This document shows, in pieces, positions 26,824 through 35,422 of a DNA stretch of 64,000 bases. The position numbers and the translations under genes were made by a program. The stretch is from Lachnospiraceae bacterium UBA4364 (lineage in GTDB: Bacteria; Bacillota; Clostridia; Lachnospirales; Lachnospiraceae). The stretch lies in assembly GCA_002393955.1 (NCBI GenBank), contig DGSK01000029.1:34122-98121 (forward strand), in the 5' to 3' direction. How positions within the stretch are numbered: position 1 is the stretch's first letter; the number at the start of each line of letters is the position of its first letter. The notes beneath the pieces were generated by a model. That model worked only from the letters and a program-made list of their open reading frames with translations, ran no database searches and was not told where the DNA came from.

Positions 26824-28566
26824 ATGAATGTTTACCGCAGGCTGAATACTCTGCTTGGGAAAAAGGAAAAAGTGCAGTTCGCAGGGATGCTGGTGCTTAT
26901 TTTCATAAGTGCCCTGCTTGAGACCCTGGGGGTTTCCGTTATCGTCCCCATTATATCAGCTGTTGTTACCCCTGATAAGATTCTCTCAAATGCCATGGTG
27001 CAGGACGCAATGCTCCGGGCGGGGCTGGATCCTGCCGACAACCTGGCCTTTGTGAAAGTGGTACTTATAGCAGCAATAGCCGTTTATCTTATCAAGAATC
27101 TTTACCTGCTTTTCCTTTATTTTGTCCAGTCAAAATATGTAAATAAGCTGGAAAGCCGTACATCTTCAAGACTCCTGGGCGAGTATCTGAACCGCTCCTA
27201 CGAGTATTATCTGAATGCGGATGTCAATGCAATATTCCAGACCATAAATAAAGACATACCCCACGTGTTCCTGCTTCTGCAGGAAGTGATGCTCCTGCTT
27301 ACGGAAGTGGCGGTGTCCATATGCCTGTGCGTGCTCCTGCTTATCGTGGACCCGGCTATGACACTGTTCTTTGCGGGGCTTATGTTTGCCATGGTTCTGG
27401 TGATAGTACTGGTGATAAAGCCTCTGCTTGGCAGGCTTGGACAGGAAAGGGTACAGCAGCAGGTTGCCACCATGAAATGGATGCAGCAGGCGGTATTTGG
27501 TATAAAGGATGTGAAGGTCGCTGCTAAGGAGGGTCATTTCCTTAACGCTTTTTCAGCTGCATATGATAAGCTGGCCAATGCCAACAGAAAATATACAGTT
27601 TACAATAATTCCCCCAGACTGGCTATTGAGCTTGTATGCATGGTGGGAGCTCTTGCGTATATGTATATCTGTGTTGTGAGCGGCAGGGATATGATGGCCA
27701 TGTTCCCTCAGCTGTCGGCTTTTGCTTTTGCGGCTGTCAGGCTCATGCCGGGCGTAAACCGTATTTCAACTCATCTTTCAACTATCGCTTATTACGAGAC
27801 ATCCCTTAATTATATCTGTGACAATCTGAATATAACAGAACTTAAGGATACTGAGATGATCGAGAGTAAAAACAGGATAAGCTCAGAGGAAAAGATCACT
27901 CTTGAACACATCACCTACAGATATCCCAATACGGAAAAAGCTATATTCGATGATGCGGATATGGAGATCCCGGTAGGAAAGAGCGTGGGGGTGATCGGTC
28001 CTAGCGGCGCAGGGAAGACCACCATAATCGATATCCTTTTAGGTCTGCTTAAGCCTGAAAAGGGCCATGTACTTTCTGATTCGGTTGATATCGAGGAAGA
28101 TATGCCCGGATGGCTTCATAATACCGGCTACATTGCCCAGAATATCTATATGCTTGATACTTCGATAAGGGCAAATGTTGCCTTCGGGGTAAAGGATAGT
28201 GAAGTGGATGAGGCACGTATCTGGGAAGTGCTTAAAGAAGCGCAGATGGATACCTTTGTTAAGTCCCTGCCGGAAGGGCTTGATACTGTGATCGGTGACA
28301 GGGGAGTGCGTATATCCGGCGGACAGAGACAGCGGCTCGGTATAGCCAGGGCTCTTTACAATGATCCTGAGCTGCTTGTATTCGATGAGGCCACCAGTGC
28401 CCTTGATAACGATACTGAATCAGCCATAATGGATGCCATCAACTCTCTTAAGGGGCGCAAGACTCTGGTGATCATAGCCCACAGGCTTAAGACTGTTGAG
28501 AACTGCGATATACTGTATAAAGTAGAGAATGGCAAGATAAATATTACGGAGCTTCAAAATGCCTGA
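26824..28566 (+). CDS. PglK-like ABC transporter, copy 2
   Basis: 580 residues. The exporter domain begins LLETLGVSVIVPIISAVVTP, as in PglK-type oligosaccharide flippases, with six membrane helices up to about residue 320. The ATPase has GPSGAGKTT, ISGGQRQRLGIARALY, LLVFDEATSALD and AHRLKT. It heads an operon that starts at the promoter near 26669. The following GT4 gene overlaps its end by eight bases, so transporter and GT are translationally coupled, suggesting the GT acts on the molecule being moved. I infer flipping of a lipid-linked oligosaccharide across the cytoplasmic membrane. Confidence 0.9.
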   Translation: MNVYRRLNTLLGKKEKVQFAGMLVLIFISALLETLGVSVIVPIISAVVTPDKILSNAMVQDAMLRAGLDPADNLAFVKVVLIAAIAVYLIKNLYLLFLYFVQSKYVNKLESRTSSRLLGEYLNRSYEYYLNADVNAIFQTINKDIPHVFLLLQEVMLLLTEVAVSICLCVLLLIVDPAMTLFFAGLMFAMVLVIVLVIKPLLGRLGQERVQQQVATMKWMQQAVFGIKDVKVAAKEGHFLNAFSAAYDKLANANRKYTVYNNSPRLAIELVCMVGALAYMYICVVSGRDMMAMFPQLSAFAFAAVRLMPGVNRISTHLSTIAYYETSLNYICDNLNITELKDTEMIESKNRISSEEKITLEHITYRYPNTEKAIFDDADMEIPVGKSVGVIGPSGAGKTTIIDILLGLLKPEKGHVLSDSVDIEEDMPGWLHNTGYIAQNIYMLDTSIRANVAFGVKDSEVDEARIWEVLKEAQMDTFVKSLPEGLDTVIGDRGVRISGGQRQRLGIARALYNDPELLVFDEATSALDNDTESAIMDAINSLKGRKTLVIIAHRLKTVENCDILYKVENGKINITELQNA

Positions 28567-29788
28567 AGAATTAAATGTGAAAAAAAAGGGAAAAAATGCC
28601 ACAGGAAATGCACCTGCCGGAGCGGAGGATAAAGCCGCATCAAAGAGCAGGAAACGCAGGATAGCGTTTATCCTGCCGCATTTCTATCCCTATGTGGGCG
28701 GAGCTGAGAAGCTGTTTTACGAGATGGCTGTCCAGATGGTAAAGGCCGGCTATGAGGTCAGGGTGGTCGCAGAGAAAGTTGATGATGAGCACAGCGGAAA
28801 GTGTCGGCTTGACGGTATGACAGTTTGGTATTGTCCCTGGAAGTCCATGTTCGGTCATCCTTTCCCGAGAAAAAAGGATATAGAGAGACATATAAAATGG
28901 TGCGACATAGTACACACCTCCACCTTTACCACTTCCCCCATTGTAAGCGCACTGGCAAGAAAATATCATAAGCCGTCAGTGCTTACCGTACATGAGATCA
29001 GGGGGGATAAGTGGTTTTGGTCGGATGCCTGGTATAAAGCCTGCATTTACTGGATAGTGGAACAGTATACCTGCAGGCAGAAGTTTGATGTGTACCATGT
29101 AGTATCGGATGCCACCAAAAGAGATTTCATAAAATTTATCGGGAACGGAAATATCAGACGCGTTTATAATGCTACGGATAACGAGTGGCGTGACATCACA
29201 TCGGATGATAAAGCCTTTTCCTTACGAAAATATTTTAAGGTTAAGAAAGACTTTATATTCCTTTATTACGGAAGACCTGGGCGTACCAAAGGCATATTTG
29301 TCTATGCTGATGCCCTTAAGCTTTTGAAAGAGCGGGGCATTGATACCTCGGGTGTAAAGTTCTGTTTTATACTTGGTAAAGAGCCTGCTGCACCGAGGCG
29401 TGAATTCCTGACTTTCCTAAAAAAGAATGGTTTGAAAGATCTTGTCCGTATACGCGGTTCTGTCGGACGTGAAGAGCTGGGGATGTGCATAAAGCAGGCA
29501 GACTGCGTAGTGGTTCCGTCCCTTACGGAAGGGTTCGGATTCAGTGCCGCAGAGGCCTGCATGACCGGCACACCTCTTATATGCAGCGATGCCGGCGCTT
29601 TACCGGAGGTAGTAAGCGGCAAATGCCTTATCTTCAGGAACAGAGATTCCGAAGATCTCGCTGACAAGCTTGAGAGTGTGATCCGTGACGGTGAAAGCGC
29701 CTTTATCGATATTCCTGAGAAAGTATTTACCCATGAGGCCATGTATGAGGGATTAAACGATATTTACGACGACCTATTGGGTAAGTAG
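28559..29788 (+). CDS. GT4 family glycosyltransferase
   Basis: 409 residues. A charged 35-residue N-terminal extension (Lys/Ala/Gly-rich) precedes the GT-B fold, which starts RIAFILPHFYPYVGGAEKL, a classic GT4 opening. The donor-binding domain has FLYYGRPGRTKGI and the Ex7E signature in TEGFGFSAAEACMTG. The enzyme probably adds a sugar to a lipid-linked glycan at the inner face of the membrane. The start overlaps the ABC transporter stop by eight bases. A ~220-nt structured RNA element follows in the next gap. Confidence 0.88.
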   Translation: MPEELNVKKKGKNATGNAPAGAEDKAASKSRKRRIAFILPHFYPYVGGAEKLFYEMAVQMVKAGYEVRVVAEKVDDEHSGKCRLDGMTVWYCPWKSMFGHPFPRKKDIERHIKWCDIVHTSTFTTSPIVSALARKYHKPSVLTVHEIRGDKWFWSDAWYKACIYWIVEQYTCRQKFDVYHVVSDATKRDFIKFIGNGNIRRVYNATDNEWRDITSDDKAFSLRKYFKVKKDFIFLYYGRPGRTKGIFVYADALKLLKERGIDTSGVKFCFILGKEPAAPRREFLTFLKKNGLKDLVRIRGSVGREELGMCIKQADCVVVPSLTEGFGFSAAEACMTGTPLICSDAGALPEVVSGKCLIFRNRDSEDLADKLESVIRDGESAFIDIPEKVFTHEAMYEGLNDIYDDLLGK

Positions 29789-29822
29789 AAGTGGGTTCTT
29801 CGATTAGTTGTATGCTTGTGTT

Positions 29823-30042
29823 CCCGCACCGTATAGACTCTTCTGACGGTGTAAAGTGAGCTCTAGCAGTTCTCGGAACTGCTGTGTTAAATAGGGATGT
29901 CCCGCCATGGAAGGCGGGGCAAGTGAACAACGCTACATGGATGTAGCGTGTGAACGGTCCCGGACGGATTGTATATATTTGGGCAGTTCCGTAAGAACTG
30001 CTTAGCGAACGGCCCCACCGGCAGAAGAGCTATCGGTGCGGG
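29823..30042 (+). ncRNA. Structured RNA element, copy A (unrecognised family)
   Basis: 220 nt between a GT4 gene and a membrane-protein gene. P1 closes the element: 29823-29851 pairs with 30016-30042 (CCCGCACCG with CGGTGCGGG, then CTCTTCTG with CAGAAGAG). P2 is long-range: 29865-29882 with 29983-30002 (AGCAGTTCT-CGGAACTGC with its partner, small bulge). P3 is GGGAT 29894-29898 with GTCCC 29957-29961. Inside are hairpins P4 (29899-29920, loop ATGGAA) and P5 (29931-29948). U-G pairs in P3 and P4 fit only the + strand. Copies B and C keep the pairs by compensatory changes. No U-tract, so not a simple terminator. The next ATG is 22 bases after P1. Confidence 0.75.
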
Positions 30043-30064
30043 TTGATAAGAAATAGGTGGAAAA

Positions 30065-32116
30065 ATGCTGTTAGTTATTTTCATCCTGGGGCTTATGGGG
30101 ACCTGGTTCCTCACAGCCCTGGCATTCAGAAAAAGTGATGTCCTGCGCGTAGTGGCAGTGGGTACCGGCCTGTATCTTGCCGGTTACGCTGTCCTGTCGG
30201 GAATGCTCATATGGTGGGATAAATTTTCGATTAAGCGCGGAGCGGTGTGCGTGCTGGCTGTTGCTGTCCTGATCGACATTGTGCTCCTTCTGGCCTGGAC
30301 AGGAGGCATTCCTAAAGTCAGCTTTAAATGGAAAGAATATATACCTCTTGCAATAATACTTGCCATTGCTACATTGATATCCTGTGGGAATCGTGCGGGT
30401 CTTTACAATATGACTCAGGATGAGGGCGGATATGTGGCGCGGGCCTTTTGTTATATGGGAGGCTATAATTCCAACAGGATCACGTTCCACGAAATGAACA
30501 ATGTCCTGAATGAGTGGGAGCGTAATTTTTATTTTGAAAAGCTGGGCGAATTGACCGCGTATTATAATTGGGATATTACTGATGACACTACCGGTCAGGC
30601 GATAGCTTCCGGAGTTACACATGGAATAAATACTTTCCCGGCCATGATGGCCCTCTGGGGCAGTCTGTTCGGGATAAGGAATGTTACAGGCATCCTTACG
30701 CTGTGCTATCTGCTGTTCCTGTGCTGTGTATGGCTTATATGTGAAAACTATAAGTTTAAGCCCTGGGTAAAGATCACGCTGACGGCTGTTATGATGTTCT
30801 GCCCCATAGTACTGTGGTGCTCCCAGAACTCGCTGAGCGAGATGGTGCTGGCAATGTTTATCGCCCTGTTTTATGCGCTGATCACTGAGAATGCCAGGAA
30901 ACGCGTGACATTTATATCGGCAATCCCCGTTATGGGAGCATGTTTTCTGCATGTACAGATGGCAATGCTTATGCCGGCGGTGATAGTTATCTATTTCATA
31001 AACTATGTCCGCACATCCCATAAAGGTTACCTGAATGCCCTGACTATGGTGATGATATCCTTTGGCCTTGGTTTTTCCATGATGCACAATGTGGCATATG
31101 ACTATGTGGAAAAGAATTTTGGCCACCTGTTTTATAAGACAGGCTACCTGTTTTATATGGGGAATTTCAAGCTGGTAATATGGCTGATCGCGATCATATG
31201 CATTGCAATGACTGTAGTGCTTCGCATCCTTGCAGCTAAGGGGATTATAGTAAAAGCGATACATATGGCGAGACACGAGGCGAGACTCGGGAAATTAATG
31301 AAGCTCCTGATATCACTGATGGTGGCACTGCTGCTGGTATATTTTGTATATTACGGAATTGCCCATGTATATCAGTGTGGTCTTGAGATAAACAGGATGT
31401 CATTTATGGGGATCCTGCAGATGACAGCCTTTGTATTGTTCCCGCTGAGTCTTGTGGCCGTTATCAAAAAGGGCAATGAATGGTTTACCAACAGGCTGTA
31501 TGCTACGTCTGTGGCCGCACTTTTGTCTGTGCTTGTACTATATTGTATAATAGTCATACCGCAGATATATTTTTATTACTATTACGCCAGATATCTTGCG
31601 GTATTTGCTTTTATGGCAGTCATACCGTCGGGGTATATACTGAATAAGCTAAATGCAAAGGTACTTGCTCCCGTGATCGCTTTTGGAACATTGGTGATGA
31701 TCTGGCAGAGCAGAGTCCTTTATAAGGATCAGGATCTGACATACTGTCAGTACGATATGATACAGAAGGTGGCATCATGTATATCCTCAAAGGATGTAGT
31801 GCTCATTAATGAAGAAGGCTACCAGTGCCATTCCGTATTTTTGCTCCCTGTAAAGATGCTCAGCGGGGCTGATGTATATTTTGTGGACAGGGACAATCTG
31901 GAAATCCAAAAGCAGATATATGATCAGCTTTATGATGATGTATTCTTGCTGACATATGATGTGGGTCAGTATACGGATGATAAGTCGTGGAATCTCGTGT
32001 ACAGGGATATGATGCACAGTTCCATGTATGAAACGTTTTATGATCATTTCGGGCCATATCCGTTAAGTACCGAGGCATTTGATTCGCCTGTGGCCCTGTA
32101 TGTAAGGTCAAGATAA
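30065..32116 (+). CDS. Polytopic GT-C-like membrane glycosyltransferase
   Basis: 683 residues with about thirteen membrane helices and a soluble tail of some 110 residues. After the third or fourth helix the outside loop reads MTQDEGGYVARAFCYMGG; an acidic DE pair in the first large loop is the catalytic signature of ArnT/PMT-like GT-C enzymes (GT39/GT83 group), which use polyprenyl-phosphate sugars outside the membrane. The two GtrB-like genes downstream (32173, 34125) could supply such donors. The ribosome binding site is AGGTGG, seven bases before the ATG and just outside the helix of RNA copy A. Confidence 0.7.
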   Translation: MLLVIFILGLMGTWFLTALAFRKSDVLRVVAVGTGLYLAGYAVLSGMLIWWDKFSIKRGAVCVLAVAVLIDIVLLLAWTGGIPKVSFKWKEYIPLAIILAIATLISCGNRAGLYNMTQDEGGYVARAFCYMGGYNSNRITFHEMNNVLNEWERNFYFEKLGELTAYYNWDITDDTTGQAIASGVTHGINTFPAMMALWGSLFGIRNVTGILTLCYLLFLCCVWLICENYKFKPWVKITLTAVMMFCPIVLWCSQNSLSEMVLAMFIALFYALITENARKRVTFISAIPVMGACFLHVQMAMLMPAVIVIYFINYVRTSHKGYLNALTMVMISFGLGFSMMHNVAYDYVEKNFGHLFYKTGYLFYMGNFKLVIWLIAIICIAMTVVLRILAAKGIIVKAIHMARHEARLGKLMKLLISLMVALLLVYFVYYGIAHVYQCGLEINRMSFMGILQMTAFVLFPLSLVAVIKKGNEWFTNRLYATSVAALLSVLVLYCIIVIPQIYFYYYYARYLAVFAFMAVIPSGYILNKLNAKVLAPVIAFGTLVMIWQSRVLYKDQDLTYCQYDMIQKVASCISSKDVVLINEEGYQCHSVFLLPVKMLSGADVYFVDRDNLEIQKQIYDQLYDDVFLLTYDVGQYTDDKSWNLVYRDMMHSSMYETFYDHFGPYPLSTEAFDSPVALYVRSR

Positions 32117-32172
32117 AGATGAGAAAACAGCCTGAAGCATTTTCAGCTGAAGGCATTAAAAAGGGTTAAACT

Positions 32173-33204
32173 ATGAAACTTATAATTCAGATTCCCTGCT
32201 ATAACGAAGCAGACACATTGGAAATAGCTCTGAACGATCTGCCGAAGCATATCGACGGCATAGACCAGATCGAGTATCTGATCATAAATGACGGAAGTAC
32301 CGATGATACCGTTAAAGTCGCAGCTGAGTGGGGCGTGCATCATATCGTGAGCTTTTCCCGAAATAAAGGTCTTGCCAAGGGATTTATGGCAGGTATTGAG
32401 GCCTCTCTGTCCTATGGTGCGGATATTATCGTTAATACGGATGCGGATAACCAATACTGTGGTGCTGATATAGAAAAGCTTATCGCTCCCATATTGGAAG
32501 GAAAGGCTGATATTGTTATCGGTGAGCGTCCCATAGATGAAACCCCTCATTTTTCTTGGATAAAGAAAAAGCTACAGCATTTAGGAAGCTGGGTGGTCAG
32601 GAAAGCTTCAAAGACGGACATACCCGATGCGCCTTCGGGATTCAGGGCATTTTCCCGTGAGGCAGCCATGCATATCAATGTGGTAAATGAATATACATAT
32701 ACCCTTGAGACTATAGTGCAGGCCGGAAGGAACAAGATGGCGATCACATCTGTTCCCATAAGGACCAATCCGGAACTCAGAAAATCAAGACTTTTCAATA
32801 GCATGTGGGGTTATGTCAAGAAATCTATGCTGACCATACTGAGGGCGCTGCTCATGTACAGGCCATTAATGGTGCTGACGATACTCGGATTTATGCCCTT
32901 TGCTGTAGGTTTCGGTATCGGCGTAAGGTTTTTGACATTGTATTTCCAGCATCAGGCGGGCGGGCATGTTCAGTCCCTCATACTTGCATGCACGCTGATG
33001 ATCATAGGTTTCATGACCTTCATAATCGGTATGCTTGCGGATATTATTTCTGCCAACAGAAAGATACTGGAGGATGTCCAGTACAATGTGCGGAAACTTA
33101 CTTATGATGAGAGCTCCGCAAAGGTTTGGCAGGAAGCAGCAAGTGCTCAGGCAGAAAGTATGATGGATGAGGCGGCTAAAAACGGCGGTGGTGAATCTTT
33201 ATAA
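32173..33204 (+). CDS. GT2 polyprenyl-phosphate glycosyltransferase with C-terminal membrane helices
   Basis: 343 residues. The GT-A domain opens KLIIQIPCYNEADTLEIAL, with LIINDGSTDDT and IIVNTDADNQY as donor and metal sites, the DPM1/GtrB pattern. Two membrane helices near residues 235-300 end the protein. GtrB/ArnC-type enzymes move a sugar from a nucleotide onto undecaprenyl or polyprenyl phosphate, giving donors for GT-C enzymes; the gene before it encodes such a GT-C candidate. The next GT gene begins on the last base of its stop codon (TAATG), so translation is coupled. Confidence 0.85.
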   Translation: MKLIIQIPCYNEADTLEIALNDLPKHIDGIDQIEYLIINDGSTDDTVKVAAEWGVHHIVSFSRNKGLAKGFMAGIEASLSYGADIIVNTDADNQYCGADIEKLIAPILEGKADIVIGERPIDETPHFSWIKKKLQHLGSWVVRKASKTDIPDAPSGFRAFSREAAMHINVVNEYTYTLETIVQAGRNKMAITSVPIRTNPELRKSRLFNSMWGYVKKSMLTILRALLMYRPLMVLTILGFMPFAVGFGIGVRFLTLYFQHQAGGHVQSLILACTLMIIGFMTFIIGMLADIISANRKILEDVQYNVRKLTYDESSAKVWQEAASAQAESMMDEAAKNGGGESL

Positions 33205-33992
33205 TGGATAAGCAGAATACCCCCTTAGTCAGTATATGGATACTGATGTATAATAATGCGGCCGAGCTGGATGGAACAATAGATTCCGTAATATCACAGG
33301 ATTATCCGAATGCCGAGGTAATATTCAGTGACGACGGATCTAAAGTGACGGATCCCGATAAGGTGGAAAGGCTTGCTGAAAAGGTCAGGAACCGTGGCTA
33401 TGCCGCTAAGATATTTTTCAACAAGGAAAATGTGGGGACTGTAGCGCATATCAATTCTGTGATAGACAGGTCGGAGGGAAAGTATTTTGTAAGCTGCTGT
33501 CCGGGGGAGAAGTTTCATACATCAGGTACTGTGTCAGCCATTGTGTCTGCGATGGAAAAAAAGAAGTCCCTTATGATGACCAGCAGGCGCCTGGACGTTT
33601 ATCCGGACAGGGTAAAAAAGAGGCCGTCATTGATGTTAGGGATCGCGCTCAGGCTGTGCCCTAAGGCCCTGGCGGGATATATGGTCAGGAAAAGGAACCT
33701 TATCAGCGGGTGCTGCACTTTCGAGAGCAGGGAGCTTTTTGAAAGATATGGCAAATATGATACCGCATACAGACTGGTAGAGGATTATCCTTATGCGGTG
33801 GATCTTCTGAGAAACGGTGTGAGGATCGATTTTATGAACTGTGTCACAGTGGAGCATTCCATAGGCGGTGTTTCGACAGGAAAAATACATCCAGCTGTTA
33901 TAAAGGATATAGAACATATGAGGGAAGTGCTTAAGGCGGATCCTCATGGTCTGCCCAAGCAGACTGTAAAATATCTGAACAGCATAAAATGA
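33204..33992 (+). CDS. GT2 family glycosyltransferase
   Basis: 262 residues. PLVSIWILMYNNAAELDGTI at the start and EVIFSDDGSK at the nucleotide site show a GT-A inverting GT2. The usual DxD position reads YFVSCCPGEKFHTSG, so the canonical acidic pair is not obvious; activity may depend on another residue, or the donor site has changed. The gene overlaps the GtrB-like gene by one base. No membrane segment. Substrate unknown. Confidence 0.75.
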   Translation: MDKQNTPLVSIWILMYNNAAELDGTIDSVISQDYPNAEVIFSDDGSKVTDPDKVERLAEKVRNRGYAAKIFFNKENVGTVAHINSVIDRSEGKYFVSCCPGEKFHTSGTVSAIVSAMEKKKSLMMTSRRLDVYPDRVKKRPSLMLGIALRLCPKALAGYMVRKRNLISGCCTFESRELFERYGKYDTAYRLVEDYPYAVDLLRNGVRIDFMNCVTVEHSIGGVSTGKIHPAVIKDIEHMREVLKADPHGLPKQTVKYLNSIK

Positions 33993-34124
33993 TTCACCGG
34001 CTGATAGTTCTTTCTCACACATAAGCTTGCATGCAGTGGGAAACAATCCGTGTGAATCAAAAATAGATACGGCAGAATGCAGATGGGCTGAACCTGCGGA
34101 TTTCGGTAAATAACGGAGACGGAT

Positions 34125-35072
34125 ATGGATCGCATAGCGGTGCTGATTCCTTGCTATAACGAGGAAAAGACAATTGAAAAAGTAGTGACCGATGCCAAAC
34201 GGGTACTTCCCGAGGCCGTGGTCTATGTATATGATAATAACTCCACGGATAAAACGGCAGAGATTGCATTAAATGCCGGAGCCATAGTAAGGCGTGAGCC
34301 TAGGCAGGGCAAGGGTTTTGTGCTTAGAAGGATGTTTCGTGAGATAGATGCCTTGTGCTATATCTGCGTGGATGGTGATGACACCTATTCCATAGAATCA
34401 GCCAGGGAAATGGCCGACAGAGTGCTTGAACACAATGTGGATATGGTAGTCGGAGATCGGCTGTCTTCAACCTATTTTAAGGAAAACAAGCGTCCTTTTC
34501 ATAATTTCGGCAATTCCATGGTCAGATCCACGATCAACAGATTTTTCCACTGTAATGTAAAGGATATCATGACAGGTTTCCGTGCCATGTCCTATGAGTT
34601 TGTAAAGAGCTACCCTGTCCTGTCCAGAGGATTCGAGATAGAGACGGAGATGACCATACATGCGGTATTCAACGAAATGGTTATAGAAAACGTGGTTGTG
34701 GATTACCGCGACAGACCGGAAGGCAGCGAGAGCAAGCTGAATACCTATTCCGACGGTGCCAAAGTTTTGGGGACTATTGTAAGCCTTTATAAGAACTACA
34801 AGCCCCTTAAGTTTTTCACCAGTATGGCTGTTGTCATGCTGATAGTAGCGGCGGTGATGTTCCTTTGGGTATTTGCAAAATTCCTGAACACCCATCTGGT
34901 CGAAAATATGCCCACTCTGGTAGTGAGCGGCTTCATAGCCCTGGCAGCGATCCAGTCCTTTTTCTCAGGCCTGATACTGTCAGACATGGTCACCAAGAAC
35001 AGACGTAGTTTCGAAACAGAACTTAACCGCATACACGATAGGAAAGTGGACCTGCTAAAGGAAAGCGACTGA
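34125..35072 (+). CDS. GtrB-like GT2 glycosyltransferase with C-terminal membrane helices
   Basis: 315 residues. RIAVLIPCYNEEKTIEKVV, VVYVYDNNSTDKT and YICVDGDDTYS give the GT2 opening, nucleotide site and DxD of the polyprenyl-phosphate hexose synthase group. MTGFRAMSYEFVKSYP and RGFEIETEMTIHA are conserved in that group. Two helices near residues 228-290 anchor it. It probably makes a polyprenyl-phosphate sugar for a GT-C enzyme. GGAGACGG precedes the ATG. RNA copy B lies in the following 350-base gap; the first 108 bases of that gap show no feature I can name. Confidence 0.85.
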   Translation: MDRIAVLIPCYNEEKTIEKVVTDAKRVLPEAVVYVYDNNSTDKTAEIALNAGAIVRREPRQGKGFVLRRMFREIDALCYICVDGDDTYSIESAREMADRVLEHNVDMVVGDRLSSTYFKENKRPFHNFGNSMVRSTINRFFHCNVKDIMTGFRAMSYEFVKSYPVLSRGFEIETEMTIHAVFNEMVIENVVVDYRDRPEGSESKLNTYSDGAKVLGTIVSLYKNYKPLKFFTSMAVVMLIVAAVMFLWVFAKFLNTHLVENMPTLVVSGFIALAAIQSFFSGLILSDMVTKNRRSFETELNRIHDRKVDLLKESD

Positions 35073-35180
35073 TATACCACACTTAGATCTGGGTATGTAA
35101 AGTGGCAGCACAAAGTGTTAGTTCTGTGAACACGATAAGTTGAACATGGTATTAATAATGTTTGTATTCATGACTTGAAA

Positions 35181-35400
35181 CCGCACCGTATAGCTTCTCC
35201 TGACGGTGTAAAGTGAGCTTTAGCAGTTCTCGGAACTGCATACGCTCACCAGGGACGTCCCGACATGGATGTCGGGACGAGTGAACAACGCTACATGGAT
35301 GTAGCGTGTGAACGGTCCCGGACGAATTGTATATACCTGGGCAGTTCCGTAAGAACTGCTTAGCGAACGACCCCACCGTCAGGAGAACTATCGGTGCGGG
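35181..35400 (+). ncRNA. Structured RNA element, copy B
   Basis: About 220 nt, 23 bases before the third ABC transporter gene. Same layout as copy A. P1 is CCGCACCG with CGGTGCGG and TTCTCCTGACGGTG with CACCGTCAGGAGAA, a perfect match that differs from copy A at two base pairs changed on both sides (C-G to U-A and U-A to C-G). P4 is GTCCCGAC with GTCGGGAC (C-G to A-U compared with copy A), loop ATGGAT. P3 is GGGAC with GTCCC. P5 is CGCTACAT with ATGTAGCG. Double changes that keep pairing are the best evidence for a conserved RNA fold. Confidence 0.78.
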
Positions 35401-35422
35401 AAGAAAACAAGAGGATTATTAA

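Noticed and set aside
29865..30002. Two local hairpins formed by GCAGTTC and GAACTGC within the RNA element
   Set aside because: Possible in copies A and B, but in copy C both local pairings are broken while the long-range pairing GGAAATG/CATTTCC is kept, so the long-range helix is the better model.
29823..30042. Reading the repeated elements as simple terminators
   Set aside because: The stems are large and no T run follows the closing helix in any of the three copies; copies A and B are followed directly by a ribosome binding site and gene.
30071..31276. Long minus-strand open frame of 401 codons
   Set aside because: It is fully antisense to the GT-C-like gene, rich in His, Tyr, Cys and Gln, and has no recognisable motif or ribosome binding site; it mirrors the hydrophobic codons of the real gene.
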